DNA from: an uncultured Lachnospiraceae bacterium
GTDB taxonomy: Bacteria > Bacillota > Clostridia > Lachnospirales > Lachnospiraceae
Reading direction: 5' to 3'
Assembly: GCA_944376125.1 (NCBI GenBank)
Contig: CALWBQ010000009.1
Location: forward strand, 36,774-100,773
Length of the DNA: 64,000 bases
Below the pieces are notes generated by a model. It had not been told where the DNA came from. It saw only the letters and a list, made by a program, of their open reading frames with translations, and searched no databases. Shown here in pieces: positions 43,648 to 52,385 of this stretch. Each line of letters opens with the position of its first letter. The first letter of the stretch is position 1. Position numbers and translations under genes: made by a program.

Positions 43648-44499
43648 TTAATTTCCTTTTTCAATGTAGTTTTTAACAAATTTTTTCATGCATTGTTCGT
43701 AGTTCCGGTTAATGTAGGCTGCATATAAGATGTCAATGACATTGAGCTGAGAAATCCGGGAGGACATGGCACCGCTTCTCACAATAAATTCAGTGGAACC
43801 GACCCCCAGGGTATAGTTGGCATACTTCATCAGCTCAGAGTTGGAGTCGCCTCTCGTTATGGCAATGATTTTTGCACCGTTATTTTTTGCGGCTTTTGCG
43901 CAGGTGATCATCTCTTTGGTCAGTCCAGAATAACTGATGATAACGGCGACGTCATCGGGCCCCATATTTTTGGCGTAGAGATACTGGCTGTGCCAGTCGT
44001 CTGACATATTGCAGAATTTGTCGACCCGGAGCAGTTTAAGCTGCAGATCCTTTGCCGCCAGAAGAGATGCGCCTATCCCGAACAGATTGACCACCCGGCA
44101 CTGTCCAAGAAGCTGTACGCAGGCGTCAATGGTTTCGGAATTTAGCAGCTTCTCCGTGATTCTCAGGGAATCCACATTTTTTTGGGTTACTTTGCGTATC
44201 ACATCTTTTGTGCTGTCTCTGGGAGAAATATCTTGAAGTGCAATATTAACGCTGCCCTGAGACATTGCAAATTCATATACCAGGCCCTGCTGGAACTCTT
44301 TATATCCATGAAACCCCATTTTCCTGCAGAAACGGACGATCGTTGATGCAGAAGTATAGGTAATGGATGCCAATTCATGAACGGTTTTTCCCATCACCTC
44401 CTGTGGATGTTCTAAAATAAAATCCACTACATTTTTCTCTGCCGTGCTGGCGTACCGCCCGTATTCCTTCAGGCGGATAAATAATTTTGTTGATTCCAT
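43648..44499 (-). CDS. murR: MurR/RpiR family transcriptional regulator
   Basis: A 283-residue regulator. N-terminal HTH_6 domain (KNVVDFILEHPQEVMGKTVH, ASTIVRFCRKMGFHGYKEFQ) and a C-terminal SIS domain (about 120-260, with VVNLFGIGASLLAAKDL and AVIISYSGLTKEM) that should bind MurNAc-6-P. It heads the mur operon and is preceded by a good promoter, so it most likely regulates its own operon. Confidence 0.9.
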   Translation of the reverse strand: MESTKLFIRLKEYGRYASTAEKNVVDFILEHPQEVMGKTVHELASITYTSASTIVRFCRKMGFHGYKEFQQGLVYEFAMSQGSVNIALQDISPRDSTKDVIRKVTQKNVDSLRITEKLLNSETIDACVQLLGQCRVVNLFGIGASLLAAKDLQLKLLRVDKFCNMSDDWHSQYLYAKNMGPDDVAVIISYSGLTKEMITCAKAAKNNGAKIIAITRGDSNSELMKYANYTLGVGSTEFIVRSGAMSSRISQLNVIDILYAAYINRNYEQCMKKFVKNYIEKGN

Positions 44500-44563
44500 T
44501 CCTTACACTCCTCATTATATAGACTGAAATAAAAATATCAATTATTTATAAATATTTTGGTAC

Positions 44564-44592
44564 ATTATTTCATATGTTGAATCATTTGTCAA
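44564..44592 (-). promoter_or_regulatory. sigma-A promoter of the mur/D-amino-acid operon
   Basis: On the minus strand TTGACA (44587-44592), a 17-bp spacer and AATAAT (44564-44569), about 65 bp ahead of murR. The 296-bp divergent region 44500-44795 holds no gene; the plus-strand promoter of the next operon should be here too. Confidence 0.75.
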
Positions 44593-44795
44593 GGATATCC
44601 AAAGAGAAGTTTCATTTCAAAAGAAAATTGTGCATTTTTTTGTAATTGCGGAAAAAAGTGAGGCTGCAGCGGGTTTGGTATCCAAAGAGGCGCTCTTTAA
44701 AAATTTTGTCGGATATGGTAAACTTATTTATATATTGCCGACGTTCAGGAGGCTCGACAGCGAAAAGATTTTACATTCAGGAGGATAATAAGAAT

Positions 44796-45266
44796 ATGAA
44801 AGTACGTATGGCATCGGACAAAGATATTGAGAGGATCCACAGCCTGCTCTCTCAGGTGGCAATGGTGCACCACAAGGGGCGGCCGGATCTTTTTAAATAT
44901 GGGGAGAGAAAGTACACAGATGAGGAGCTGAAAGAAATTCTGCATGATGAGAACCGCCCTATTTTGGCTGCTGTAGATGATAAGGACTGTCTTCAGGGAT
45001 ACGCGTTCTGCATGTTCCAGCAGTATAAGAACCACAACATTATGACAGATATCAAGACGCTGTATATCGACGACCTCTGTGTAGACGAGAAGATGCGGGG
45101 AAAGCATATCGGAACCATGCTGTACCAGGCTGCTTTGGACTTTGCCAGGGAGCACGGGTGCTACAATGTGACTCTGAACGTGTGGAGCTGCAATGAGAGC
45201 GCCATGAGATTCTACCGCTCCTGCGGCCTGAAGGAACAGAAGGTCGGAATGGAGGTTATTTTATAA
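44796..45266 (+). CDS. GNAT family N-acetyltransferase
   Basis: A 156-residue acetyltransferase. The acetyl-CoA loop is EKMRGKHIGTMLYQAAL (Q/RxxG/A variant) and the end shows NVWSCNESAMRFYRSCGLKEQ. The start at 44796 has AGGAGG about 12 bp upstream. First gene of a long plus-strand run, 1 bp ahead of the next start. Substrate unknown. Confidence 0.9.
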   Translation: MKVRMASDKDIERIHSLLSQVAMVHHKGRPDLFKYGERKYTDEELKEILHDENRPILAAVDDKDCLQGYAFCMFQQYKNHNIMTDIKTLYIDDLCVDEKMRGKHIGTMLYQAALDFAREHGCYNVTLNVWSCNESAMRFYRSCGLKEQKVGMEVIL

Positions 45267-45267
45267 A

Positions 45268-45909
45268 TTGAATGGCTTATCTATTTTGAAACGGTATCTC
45301 CTTCTTCTGGCTGGTCTGGCAGTCATGGCATTTGGCGTGGCCTTTTCCATCAAAGCTAGTCTGGGAACTTCACCGATTTCAAGCGTCCCCTATGTGGTCA
45401 GTTTGATTGCGCCGCTGACGGTGGGAACGGCGACGATTATCATGCACTGTATTTTTATTCTGCTTCAGATTTTAATATTAAGGAAAAGATATCAGCTTAT
45501 TCAGCTGATGCAGCTTCCGGTTGCATTGTTCTTTGGGTGTCTGACAGATTTCGCGGTGTGGGCGGTCCAAGGAATCACATGCAGTACTTACCTGCAGCAA
45601 TGGACTGCATGTTTGACAGGTATTTTTCTGGTCGCCCTCGGTGTCAGTTTTGAAGTGAAAGCAGGAGTGGTCGTGCTGGCAGGAGAAGGGGTTGTTCTCG
45701 CAATCTGCCAGGTCCTTCCTGTCAAATTCGGATATATGAAGGTGGGATTTGATGTAACTCTGGTTGTGATTGCCTGCATGCTGTCTTTTGCCTTTACAGG
45801 ATGCCTCCAGGGCGTGAGAGAGGGAACCGTGGCAGCGGCAATTATGGTGGGCCTTATTGCAAAACAGTTGGGCCGGTTTTGGGAAAAATGGAAATGGGAG
45901 GAACATTAG
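45268..45909 (+). CDS. YczE/YitT-type membrane protein
   Basis: A 213-residue protein with five to six membrane segments; AVMAFGVAFSIKASLGTSPISSVPYVVSLI is split over the first, and AGEGVVLAICQV is a family-typical segment. Start is a TTG at 45268 with GGAGG 12 bp upstream. Members are poorly characterised, possibly transporters. It abuts the GNAT gene by 1 bp and the MATE gene by 1 bp, so all three are one operon. Confidence 0.82.
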   Translation: MNGLSILKRYLLLLAGLAVMAFGVAFSIKASLGTSPISSVPYVVSLIAPLTVGTATIIMHCIFILLQILILRKRYQLIQLMQLPVALFFGCLTDFAVWAVQGITCSTYLQQWTACLTGIFLVALGVSFEVKAGVVVLAGEGVVLAICQVLPVKFGYMKVGFDVTLVVIACMLSFAFTGCLQGVREGTVAAAIMVGLIAKQLGRFWEKWKWEEH

Positions 45910-45910
45910 C

Positions 45911-47251
45911 ATGACAACAGATATGACGGAGGGACGTATTATCCCTCAGCTTACCGAGTTTACGATACCTCTGGTGCTGGGCAATTTATTCCAGCTTACC
46001 TACAATGCCGCTGACTCTGTGATTGTAGGGAAGTTTGTCGGGGACGACGCGCTTGCGGCAGTGGGGACCGCCGGACCGATTATGAACATGGTGATTCTCT
46101 TTATCAGCGGAATGTGTATGGGTGCCGGAATCCTGATGAGCACTCAGTACGGAGCTAAGAATTATAAGCGGCTGGAGCGGCAGATCAGCACGACTTTGCT
46201 GGGCGGCCTGGCATTTGTGGTGGTGGTGGCGGCCCTCCTTATTGTATTTGCCTACCCGCTTTTGAGGATTCTGCAGGTACCGTCCGATATTATGGATTCT
46301 GCGGCCAGCTATCTGAGAATCGTTTTTTTGGGCCTGATTTTTACCTTTATTTATAATTTTTTTTCCAACACCCTGCGCGCACTGGGCGACAGCAAGGTCT
46401 CTCTGTACTTCCTGATCATCAGCGCTTTTCTCAATGTAGTGGGCGATCTGTTTTTTGTTATTGTTTTAAAATGGGGCGTTCCGGGCAGCGCTGTGGCGAC
46501 GGTTTTGAGCGAGGCACTTTGCTGCCTTTGCTGCGTGGTCTATATTAAGGTAAAAGTGCCCATCATGTGTTTGGGAAAAAAATGGAGAGTTTTTGACGGC
46601 TCCCTTTTGTGGCAGACATTTACATATGGCATTACAAGTGCACTCCAGCAGATGTGCGTTCAGCTGGGCAAAATCTGCGTCCAGACAGTTGTAAACGTCC
46701 AGGGGGTAGAGTTTATTGCGGCATTTACCGCCATCAACCGGGTGGATGACTTTGCCATGACCCCTCAGCAGAACATCGCCCATGCTGCGACGACCTTTAT
46801 GGCGCAGAATAAGGGTGCTGGGAAAATCCGGAGAATGAAAAAGGGATTTCTCAGTGCAATCCTGCTGGAGGCAGTGTACACGGCTGTCGTCGTCGTTGTC
46901 GTTTTTATTTTTTCCAAGCCTATTATGCAGCTCTTTGTGGGGGCGGATTCTCAGGAGGTTATCAGCCTGGGAGTCTCCTATCTCCAGCTGATTTCATTTA
47001 TGTATGTCATGCCGGCGGCCACCAACATTATCCAGGGATTTTTCCGCGGCCTGGGTGATCTGAAGGTGACTCTGATCAGTACGATTTTAAATATGTCGGT
47101 GCGCTTCCTGGCGGCATGGACGATGATCCATATTCTGCACGGCGGATTTGACCGCCTGGCCTGGGCGAATTTCGTCGGCTGGATTGCGATGCTTGCATTC
47201 CAGGTTCCAATGATTCTGACCAGGTGGAAGAAAGAGACGGTGGAAAAATAA
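45911..47251 (+). CDS. MATE family efflux transporter
   Basis: A 446-residue 12-helix transporter. PLVLGNLFQLTYNAADSVIVG is the N-terminal motif; the second half has FTYGITSALQQMCVQLGKICV. I chose the ATG at 45911, GGAGG upstream, directly after the YczE stop. It precedes a VTC-domain gene by 1 bp. Its cargo could be related to the downstream surface-polymer genes, but this is inference. Confidence 0.92.
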   Translation: MTTDMTEGRIIPQLTEFTIPLVLGNLFQLTYNAADSVIVGKFVGDDALAAVGTAGPIMNMVILFISGMCMGAGILMSTQYGAKNYKRLERQISTTLLGGLAFVVVVAALLIVFAYPLLRILQVPSDIMDSAASYLRIVFLGLIFTFIYNFFSNTLRALGDSKVSLYFLIISAFLNVVGDLFFVIVLKWGVPGSAVATVLSEALCCLCCVVYIKVKVPIMCLGKKWRVFDGSLLWQTFTYGITSALQQMCVQLGKICVQTVVNVQGVEFIAAFTAINRVDDFAMTPQQNIAHAATTFMAQNKGAGKIRRMKKGFLSAILLEAVYTAVVVVVVFIFSKPIMQLFVGADSQEVISLGVSYLQLISFMYVMPAATNIIQGFFRGLGDLKVTLISTILNMSVRFLAAWTMIHILHGGFDRLAWANFVGWIAMLAFQVPMILTRWKKETVEK

Positions 47252-47252
47252 T

Positions 47253-47948
47253 ATGAACGAGGTGCTGCGGCAGGAAAAGAAATTTTTGATTTCCATCGAT
47301 CAGTACTATGAGCTGAGCCACCGGGTAGGCCAGGTGATCAAAGAGGATGCAAATAATCATGGGGAAGGGTACGTGATCCGCTCTCTGTATTTCGACAGCA
47401 TTGATAACCGCGATTATCAGGAGAAGGAAGACGGCGTGGAGCTGAGAAGGAAAATCCGGCTGAGAAATTACGGCGCTAATTCTGCTTTTGCCAAGCTGGA
47501 GATGAAACAGAAACAGGGAGCTATGCAGAAAAAACGCTCGCTGACGATGGAGCGCAGGGATGCGCAGGCGCTGATTAACCGGGATTACAGTGTACTGCTG
47601 AAGTATAATGAGCCGTTTGCGGCAGAATGTTTCTGGATGATGAACCAGTTCTGCTATATTCCGAGAGCGGTGATCGAATACAAAAGGAAGGCATTTATTG
47701 CGAAAGAAAATTCAACTAGGATTACCTTTGACCATCATATCATTGGAACGGAGAGCAATATGGACATTTTTTCGGACAGTCTTCTGCAGAATCCACTGAT
47801 GAATGAATATCTGGTCGTCCTGGAAGTAAAATTTAACGGCTTTTTGCTGGGATATATAAAAGATATCCTGGAAAATGCCGGGACGGGAGAAACAGCAGTG
47901 AGCAAATACTGCCTTGGGCGGGCAGTGAGCATGCACTACCATTTTTGA
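47253..47948 (+). CDS. polyphosphate polymerase (VTC) domain protein
   Basis: A 231-residue protein with the VTC tunnel-fold signature in order: RQEKKFLIS, IRSLYFDS, RRKIRLRNYG, FAKLEMKQKQGAMQKKRS, VIEYKRKAF, RITFDHHI, VVLEVKFNGF and the closing SKYCLGR. The alternating Lys/Arg and Glu residues line a triphosphate-binding tunnel. In eukaryotes VTC4 makes polyphosphate from ATP; bacterial relatives often lie beside DUF4956 and CotH genes, as here, and their product is not established. Followed by the DUF4956 gene. Confidence 0.88.
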   Translation: MNEVLRQEKKFLISIDQYYELSHRVGQVIKEDANNHGEGYVIRSLYFDSIDNRDYQEKEDGVELRRKIRLRNYGANSAFAKLEMKQKQGAMQKKRSLTMERRDAQALINRDYSVLLKYNEPFAAECFWMMNQFCYIPRAVIEYKRKAFIAKENSTRITFDHHIIGTESNMDIFSDSLLQNPLMNEYLVVLEVKFNGFLLGYIKDILENAGTGETAVSKYCLGRAVSMHYHF

Positions 47949-47981
47949 ATGGTTGGCGATACCATTGGAGGAGATTTAAAA

Positions 47982-48659
47982 ATGAGAAGTTATTTATACC
48001 AAATACTGGAAGGAAGCGGAACTCTTACAACAGGTGACATTGTTATTCGCATTGTAGCCTCGGCGGTGTTCGGAATATTCATATACGTGTCGTATTGGTA
48101 TACCCATGCGGGGACGACATACAGCAAAAAGTTCAATGTATCTCTGCTGACGCTCGCGATTCTGACCGGAGCTGTGATGACAGTTATCGGAAACAATATT
48201 GCGCTGTCCCTCGGTATGGTCGGTGCGCTTTCGATCGTGCGCTTCAGGACTGCGATTAAAGATACGAGAGATACAACCTATATTTTCTGGGCAATTATGA
48301 TCGGCATCTGCTGCGGCGTAGGGGATTATCTGGTGGCAGGAATCGGAACCGGGGTGGTCTTTATTGTACTGCTTCTGCTGGGAAGGGTGAACAACGAGAA
48401 CCGGATGCTGCTCATTATCCGGGCTGCGAATGAGAAGGAAGTAGATCTGGAAGGAATTGTCTTCCGATATTTCAATCGAAAGGCGATCCTGAAAGTAAAG
48501 AATACAACGCCGACGCACGTAGAGCTGATCTATGAGATGACGAGAAGAACTTATATGGACAGCTATAAAAATGAGAAGGGAATTATGGAATGTCTCTACG
48601 AGCAAGGAAATGTGGAATATGTAAATGTGGTGGCACAGAGCGATGAGATCAGCGGGTGA
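47982..48659 (+). CDS. DUF4956 membrane protein
   Basis: A 225-residue protein. Start at 47982 with GGAGGAG upstream. Four membrane segments, the central motif SLGMVGALSIVRFRTAIKDTRD, which is strongly conserved in the family, and a cytoplasmic C-terminal domain. It may form the membrane channel or anchor for its VTC neighbour, an inference from constant adjacency. It overlaps the following CotH gene by 4 bp (GTGA). Confidence 0.88.
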   Translation: MRSYLYQILEGSGTLTTGDIVIRIVASAVFGIFIYVSYWYTHAGTTYSKKFNVSLLTLAILTGAVMTVIGNNIALSLGMVGALSIVRFRTAIKDTRDTTYIFWAIMIGICCGVGDYLVAGIGTGVVFIVLLLLGRVNNENRMLLIIRAANEKEVDLEGIVFRYFNRKAILKVKNTTPTHVELIYEMTRRTYMDSYKNEKGIMECLYEQGNVEYVNVVAQSDEISG

Positions 48660-50200
48660 TTGCGGTGAGACGTGAGAAAAGGTTATATATAGGCGCAACG
48701 GCGCTTCTTCTGGCTGTCACGTTCTTTTTTGTCTGTTTTGACAGCGGCGAGGACAGGCGGCGGTACCATCAGCATTTAGAACAGCCCAATGAGACAGAGC
48801 TGGGGACACCGCCGGTATCAGATGGCCTCGTGACCCATCTGCCGATCATAGAAATCGATACTTCCAAAGACGGAGAGTACCAGAAGATACCAGGCAAGGC
48901 CATTTTGGATGCGGAGATGAACACCGTTATTGGAGTGGAGACAGGAGAAAACGGAGAGACAGACATCGAAGCAAAGCTCAGGACGATTGAAACAGAAGGA
49001 GAGTGGCACGATTCAGAGGGAGAAGCGGATCTGGAGAGCAGTATTCTGATCCATATAAGAGGAAATTCTTCCAGAGCATTTGACAAGTCAAATTACAGGA
49101 TAAAACTGACGGAAGATGGAAATCCTCTGGAAAACAGGAAACTGCCGCTGCTGGGGATGAACGAATCTGCTGACTGGGTGCTCCACGGTCCCTTCCTTGA
49201 TAAGACTCTGATCCGCAATTATATGTGGATGAATCTTTCAGCCGAGATAATGGGCTATGCGCCCAATGTACGATTCTGTGAGCTGATTCTGGATGGAACA
49301 TATATGGGAGTGTATGTCCTCATGGAAACGATAGAAGTGGATGAAAAGAGAGTAGACATAACAGAATACCGCGAGGGGGATCCGGTGATGAGCTATATGA
49401 TTCATATTGAACCGAAAGCTGAACTTGCCAGATCCATTGAAACCTTCTCTTTTTATACAAAAAGGATGGAACCTGAGCGTCAGATTGAGATCTCGTATCC
49501 AGGAAGACAGTTTCTGACGCAGAATGTGAAAGACTATATCCAGGAAGATTTCAGTGCGATTGAAAATGTGATTTATTCCGCTGAAGCTGGGAGCGACCCG
49601 AATTTTTATGTAAATTATTTGGATGAAAGCTCTTTTGTGGATTATTATATCATCCAGGAATTTGTGGGAAATAATGATATGTTTCAGGCATCTACGTATT
49701 TTTATAAAGATGTAAGAGGAAAGCTGAATATTGGTCCGGTCTGGGATTACAATAATGTGCTGGACAACTACACAACGGTCATGCCTGCAGAAGGTCTGCT
49801 GCTGGCACAGAATGGATTTTACAGTCAGCTTATGAAAAGTGAGCGCTTTGTAGACAGGGTGATAAGCCGATACAGACAGCTGAGGAAGGGAATTCTGTCA
49901 GACGACAATCTGCGTGCCTATATATGGGAGACAGAGGCATGGCTGGGGAGCGCGGTAGAGAGAAACTTTTCTGTGTGGGGCTACACTTGGGACTGGCAGC
50001 AGATTCCCATGTATGAACGAAGAAGGCCGGATGAGGGAAGCGATGAGACGTATGCCGATGTGAACCCGTCCAGCTACGGGGAGGCAACAGACAATATGAT
50101 CAGCTACATGCTCAGAAGAGGGGCGTGGCTGGATGAGCATATTGACAGCCTCAGACAGTATTGCCAGACTTCAAAAAATGCAGGTACAGTATTGTATTAG
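48656..50200 (+). CDS. CotH kinase family protein
   Basis: A 514-residue protein. N-terminal anchor (LYIGATALLLAVTFFFVCF), then a CotH kinase domain from about residue 60: SSILIHIRGNSSRAFDKSNYRIKL, LGMNESADWVLHGPFLDKTL IRNYMW is split here, then YMGVYVLMETIEVDEKR VDI, EFVGNNDMF and GPVWDYNNVLDNY with catalytic Asp. CotH proteins phosphorylate surface (spore-coat) proteins; this one faces outside a vegetative envelope. Start GTG at 48656 overlapping the previous stop; GTG at 48665 is an alternative. Confidence 0.88.
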   Translation: MIAVRREKRLYIGATALLLAVTFFFVCFDSGEDRRRYHQHLEQPNETELGTPPVSDGLVTHLPIIEIDTSKDGEYQKIPGKAILDAEMNTVIGVETGENGETDIEAKLRTIETEGEWHDSEGEADLESSILIHIRGNSSRAFDKSNYRIKLTEDGNPLENRKLPLLGMNESADWVLHGPFLDKTLIRNYMWMNLSAEIMGYAPNVRFCELILDGTYMGVYVLMETIEVDEKRVDITEYREGDPVMSYMIHIEPKAELARSIETFSFYTKRMEPERQIEISYPGRQFLTQNVKDYIQEDFSAIENVIYSAEAGSDPNFYVNYLDESSFVDYYIIQEFVGNNDMFQASTYFYKDVRGKLNIGPVWDYNNVLDNYTTVMPAEGLLLAQNGFYSQLMKSERFVDRVISRYRQLRKGILSDDNLRAYIWETEAWLGSAVERNFSVWGYTWDWQQIPMYERRRPDEGSDETYADVNPSSYGEATDNMISYMLRRGAWLDEHIDSLRQYCQTSKNAGTVLY

Positions 50201-50219
50201 TACAGGGGACAGAGGATAG

Positions 50220-52382
50220 ATGAAGAAATTTTTAATCTCTGTGATTATTGTGGGAGTGATGGTCGCAGGGTGGTTTTATGCTACACAGGGTTTAGGATTT
50301 TATATTGATTTCTATCCGGATGCGCCGGTCAGAGCAGATTTTTCCTGTGAAGGGAATAAAATCATGGCAGATACGGGGGCAGGCAGGGAGGAATTCCGGA
50401 TAAAGGGCGTGGAGATATCCGCAAGTGTGCCGGGACATGCTGCCTCAGAATTTGAACCAGAAAAGGAAGATTATCTGCGGTGGTTTTCTCAGATTTGCGG
50501 GATGGGCGCCAATACGGTCAGAGCAGCCGGGATTATGAATGATGCATTTTACGACGCTCTCTATGAATTTAATACCGAGAGTGACAGCCCTCTTTACCTG
50601 CTGCAGGGAATTCTGCTGCAGGATGCAGTCAATTATGGAGCGGGCGATGCCTACGAAGCGGATTATATGGGAGCACTCCTGTCAGATGGAATGAGAATGG
50701 TGGATGTGATCCATGGAAACCGCGTCATTATGACAAATGTTCCTGGCCGGGGAACCGGATGGTATACAAGAGATATTTCCCAGTGGGTGCTGGGATTTCT
50801 GGTGGGATCTGAGTGGAATGCAGATACAGTGGCTTATACGGATCACGAGACATACAGGGACGGCAGGTATGAGGGAATGTATTTTTCTGCCTCAGAAGAT
50901 GCAAGCCCCTTTGAGGCGATGCTGGCACAGGTGATGGATCAGATTACCGCCTATGAGAGCAGAAAATATAAACGGCAGCATCCGATTGGTTTTGCCAATG
51001 AGCCGGCAACGGATCCGCTGAAGTACAGGGACGATTACAGTGAACTGGCGGAAAAATATGAGAAATCCGGAACGCAGGGCGTCACATATGCGAGACAGCT
51101 CAATAAAATATGCCAGATCGACGCGGAGCATATTCAGCCGACAGAGGCAGCAAAAGCGGGATGTTTTGCTGCTTACAGCCTATATGATTTCTGTGAGGAT
51201 TTTTATTTATATCTTTCAGAGGATCAGAATGAAAGGCTGTCTGATATTCTGCCGGAGATCGATAAGGATGGAAGTTATGACGGATATGCAGAGCTTTTAG
51301 GAAGATACCACACGATGCCCGTCGTCTGTGTCAGCTACGGCTTTTCTACGGCCAGGGGCGTGGTCTCCGAGAAAGGCTTTCCCATCACTGAAGAAGAGCA
51401 GGGAAAACGGCTGGTAGAGATATATGATGATCTGTGTGATGATTGCTGGAGCGGCGCTGTCATCAACTCGTGGCAGGACAGATGGGAGCTGCGCAGCTGG
51501 AATACAGCCTACGCTCAGGATTTTACCAACAATTTCTTGTGGCATGATCTGCAGACGGAATCCCAGTGGTACGGGCTGATGGAATTTACATCGGACAGCA
51601 GGATTGCAGACGGAAATCCAGGTGAGTGGGAGGAAGGCGATATCGTCTGCACAGACGGAGAGATTACCCTGTCTGCCTATGCAGACTCAGAAGGATTAAT
51701 GCTTTTAGCCGAGGGGAGCGCCGTATCGCCTGAATGTACACTGTATATTCCCATTGACATAACAGACAAAAGCGGGAGCACAGCGTCCAGATCGCCGGAA
51801 TTGTCATTTTCCCGCGGGGCAGATTTTTTGGTCTGCATCTGCGGAGAAGAAGAAAGCAGAGTGCTTGTGCAGGAACGGTATGAATCTGTACGGGCAAACT
51901 TTTTAAATGAGATAAGCGGCGAAGATGCCTATGTCTCGTTTCCAGAGGCAGACTCCGATACCTTTATTCCAATCGAAATGGCAATGAAAAATACAACGAT
52001 GGTAGATTATGTGGATTATACAAACCGTGAGCTGAAATATCTGCCGTTACATGAGACGGGAAAACTGCGGCACGGCAATGGAAATCCAGAAGCAGACAGC
52101 TATGATTCTCTGGCAGATTTCTGTTATGGTGAAAACTGTGTGGAGATCAGAATACCGTGGGCTCTTCTCAATGTTGCAAATCCAGCTCGTATGCTGATCC
52201 ATGATGATTATTATGAAAACTATGGAGTACAGTTCATAGGTGCGGATGGATGTTATATTGGAATATCTAATGGGGAGACCGGGGAGATCAGGATGGAGCG
52301 CTTCTCTCTTACATGGAAGAACAGGGAGTATAAGGAGAGGCTGAAAAGGTCCTATGAAATTGTTCAGGCAGCATGGAGGTAG
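50220..52382 (+). CDS. membrane-anchored glycoside-hydrolase-like protein (GH-A fold suspected)
   Basis: A 720-residue protein. N-terminal anchor FLISVIIVGVMVAGWFY. Residues 60-430 look like a TIM barrel: GVEISASVPG, GANTVRAAGI, VIMTNVPGRG and especially GFANEPATDP, in which NEP matches the acid/base motif of clan GH-A. A second acidic position lies in the INSWQDRWELRSWNTAY stretch. Residues 440-720 form one or two beta-rich carbohydrate-binding-like domains. Position in the run suggests trimming or transfer of the polymer made by the nearby GT2. Function inferred only. Confidence 0.6.
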   Translation: MKKFLISVIIVGVMVAGWFYATQGLGFYIDFYPDAPVRADFSCEGNKIMADTGAGREEFRIKGVEISASVPGHAASEFEPEKEDYLRWFSQICGMGANTVRAAGIMNDAFYDALYEFNTESDSPLYLLQGILLQDAVNYGAGDAYEADYMGALLSDGMRMVDVIHGNRVIMTNVPGRGTGWYTRDISQWVLGFLVGSEWNADTVAYTDHETYRDGRYEGMYFSASEDASPFEAMLAQVMDQITAYESRKYKRQHPIGFANEPATDPLKYRDDYSELAEKYEKSGTQGVTYARQLNKICQIDAEHIQPTEAAKAGCFAAYSLYDFCEDFYLYLSEDQNERLSDILPEIDKDGSYDGYAELLGRYHTMPVVCVSYGFSTARGVVSEKGFPITEEEQGKRLVEIYDDLCDDCWSGAVINSWQDRWELRSWNTAYAQDFTNNFLWHDLQTESQWYGLMEFTSDSRIADGNPGEWEEGDIVCTDGEITLSAYADSEGLMLLAEGSAVSPECTLYIPIDITDKSGSTASRSPELSFSRGADFLVCICGEEESRVLVQERYESVRANFLNEISGEDAYVSFPEADSDTFIPIEMAMKNTTMVDYVDYTNRELKYLPLHETGKLRHGNGNPEADSYDSLADFCYGENCVEIRIPWALLNVANPARMLIHDDYYENYGVQFIGADGCYIGISNGETGEIRMERFSLTWKNREYKERLKRSYEIVQAAWR

Positions 52383-52385
52383 AAT

